Assembly: GCA_028287205.1 (NCBI GenBank)
Contig: JAQBQC010000279.1
Location: forward strand, 1 to 5,866
Direction: 5' to 3'
Length of the DNA: 5,866 nucleotides
Source of the DNA: Gemmatimonadota bacterium
GTDB lineage: Bacteria; Gemmatimonadota; Gemmatimonadetes; Gemmatimonadales; Gemmatimonadaceae
Shown here: positions 5,035-5,866 of the stretch, in pieces
How the letters are laid out: each line of letters starts with the position of its first letter
Position numbering within the stretch: the first letter of the stretch is position 1
Notes under the pieces: generated by a model
The model's database searches: none
What the model was told of the DNA's origin: nothing
What the model saw: only the letters and a program-made list of their open reading frames with translations
Program-made: the position numbers and the translations under genes

Positions 5035-5866
5035 ATGACCGAGCGACTCTATTACACCGACGCGTACCTGCGCTCCTTCGACGCGCGCATCGTGGACCGC
5101 GCGAACAATGGCCGCACGATCTATCTCGACCGCACGGCCTTCTATCCAACCTCGGGCGGCCAGCCCTTCGACACGGGCACCCTCGGCGGCATCGCCGTTA
5201 CCGACGTCGTCGACGACGGCGAGCGCATCGCCCACGTGCTCGCGTCGCCCGCGCCCGATGTCGACTCGGTACGCGGCGACATCGACTGGACGCGACGCTT
5301 CGACCACATGCAGCAGCACACGGGGCAGCACCTCCTCTCTGCCATCTTCGCCGACACGTTCAAGCTCGAAACGGTGAGCGTCCACTTCGGCGCCGAGTCA
5401 TCGACGCTCGATCTCGACACGGAGTCGCTGTCGCAGAAGACGCTGCTCGCCGCCGAGCGGCTGGCCAACACGGCGATCGTCGAGCCTCGGGCGGTGAGCG
5501 TTTCGTTCGAGGACGCCGCAACTGTCACCGGGCTCCGCAAGCCGCCGCCGCGCGAGGGCGAGCTGCGCGTCGTCACCATCGATGCGCTCGATCGAAGCGC
5601 GTGCGGCGGAACGCACGTCCGCTCCACCGCGGAGATCGGATCGGTGCTCCTGCGGCGCACGGAGCGCGTGCGCAAGACGACGCGCGTGGAATTCGTGTGC
5701 GGACTTCGCGCCGTACGCACCGCCCGCGCCGATCACGAGATCCTCTCGGCCCTCGCGCTCTCGATGGGAGTCGCGCCGGGAGAGCTCATCGCCAAGACGA
5801 AGGCGCAGGGCGAGGAGCTTCGCGCCGCGCAGTCCGCGCGTCGCGAGGCCACCACCGCACTGGACA
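5035..5866 (+). CDS. Alanyl-tRNA editing protein (AlaX-L type), 5' part
   Basis: The frame is open from the ATG at 5035 to the window end, giving 277 residues with no stop. The protein hydrolyses Ser (or Gly) wrongly attached to tRNA-Ala in the cytoplasm, a trans-editing factor that backs up alanyl-tRNA synthetase. An N-terminal beta-barrel-like domain (about 1-88) holds AFYPTSGGQPFDTG (35-48), typical of AlaX and of the AlaRS editing region. The zinc-binding editing domain follows, with HMQQHTGQHLL (His91 and His95) and SACGGTH (Cys190 and His194), the expected HxxxH plus CxxxH ligands. There is no aminoacylation domain before it, and the short start MTERLYYTDAYL is usual for free-standing editing proteins, so this is not a broken alaS. 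After residue 230 a helical, charged segment begins, as in AlaX-L proteins that continue into a DHHA1 domain; that part lies outside the window. The start is fixed by the -10-like box just upstream and the family's usual N-terminus. Confidence 0.92.
   Translation, partial: MTERLYYTDAYLRSFDARIVDRANNGRTIYLDRTAFYPTSGGQPFDTGTLGGIAVTDVVDDGERIAHVLASPAPDVDSVRGDIDWTRRFDHMQQHTGQHLLSAIFADTFKLETVSVHFGAESSTLDLDTESLSQKTLLAAERLANTAIVEPRAVSVSFEDAATVTGLRKPPPREGELRVVTIDALDRSACGGTHVRSTAEIGSVLLRRTERVRKTTRVEFVCGLRAVRTARADHEILSALALSMGVAPGELIAKTKAQGEELRAAQSARREATTALD

Noticed and set aside
5142..5720. A 192-residue minus-strand open frame opposite the tRNA-editing gene
   Set aside because: It is Ser/Arg/Thr-rich antisense translation with no domain; the plus strand carries clear zinc-binding editing motifs.

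Overview
The window is GC-rich bacterial chromosome. It has five protein-coding genes, two of them cut by the window edges, and one 446-base intergenic region that holds an unusual cluster of inverted repeats. No rRNA, tRNA, CRISPR array or transposase gene was found. The high GC, the rhomboid with a C-terminal extension, the leaderless-looking starts and the lipoprotein peptidase suggest a Gram-negative, soil-type phylum such as Gemmatimonadota. That assignment is an inference and no taxonomic marker gene is present.

Layout. (1) 1-353, plus strand: the last 116 codons of a class I SAM-dependent methyltransferase. (2) 340-1953, minus strand: a 537-residue multi-membrane O-antigen ligase/polymerase-like (Wzy_C superfamily) protein, whose 3' end overlaps the methyltransferase tail to tail by 14 bases. 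(3) 1954-2014: a 61-base divergent promoter region. (4) 2015-2788, plus: a rhomboid intramembrane serine protease with an intact Ser/His dyad and a small C-terminal domain. (5) 2789-3234: a non-coding convergent region with three copies (A1 plus, A2 minus, A3 plus) of an element made of TCCGTT units at 9-10 base spacing followed by a TGTTAG(T/C)GC motif. A2 and A3 together form a 131-base imperfect palindrome. (6) 3235-4920, minus: a 561-residue predicted lipoprotein zinc metallopeptidase (HETGH) of the M3/M2 type. (7) 4921-5034: a divergent promoter region with an inverted repeat. (8) 5035-5866, plus: a stand-alone alanyl-tRNA editing protein (AlaX-L type), cut by the window end.

The genes do not form an obvious operon: every neighbouring pair is convergent or divergent, so each is probably transcribed on its own. 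Functionally they are a mix of envelope work (glycan ligase, rhomboid, lipoprotein peptidase) and translation quality control (tRNA editing). For three of the four complete starts a -10-like hexamer ends 5-6 bases before the ATG and no Shine-Dalgarno sequence fits between, which points to leaderless mRNAs. The most unusual item is the triple inverted-repeat cluster at 2918-3165, in which A2 can pair with either A1 or A3.
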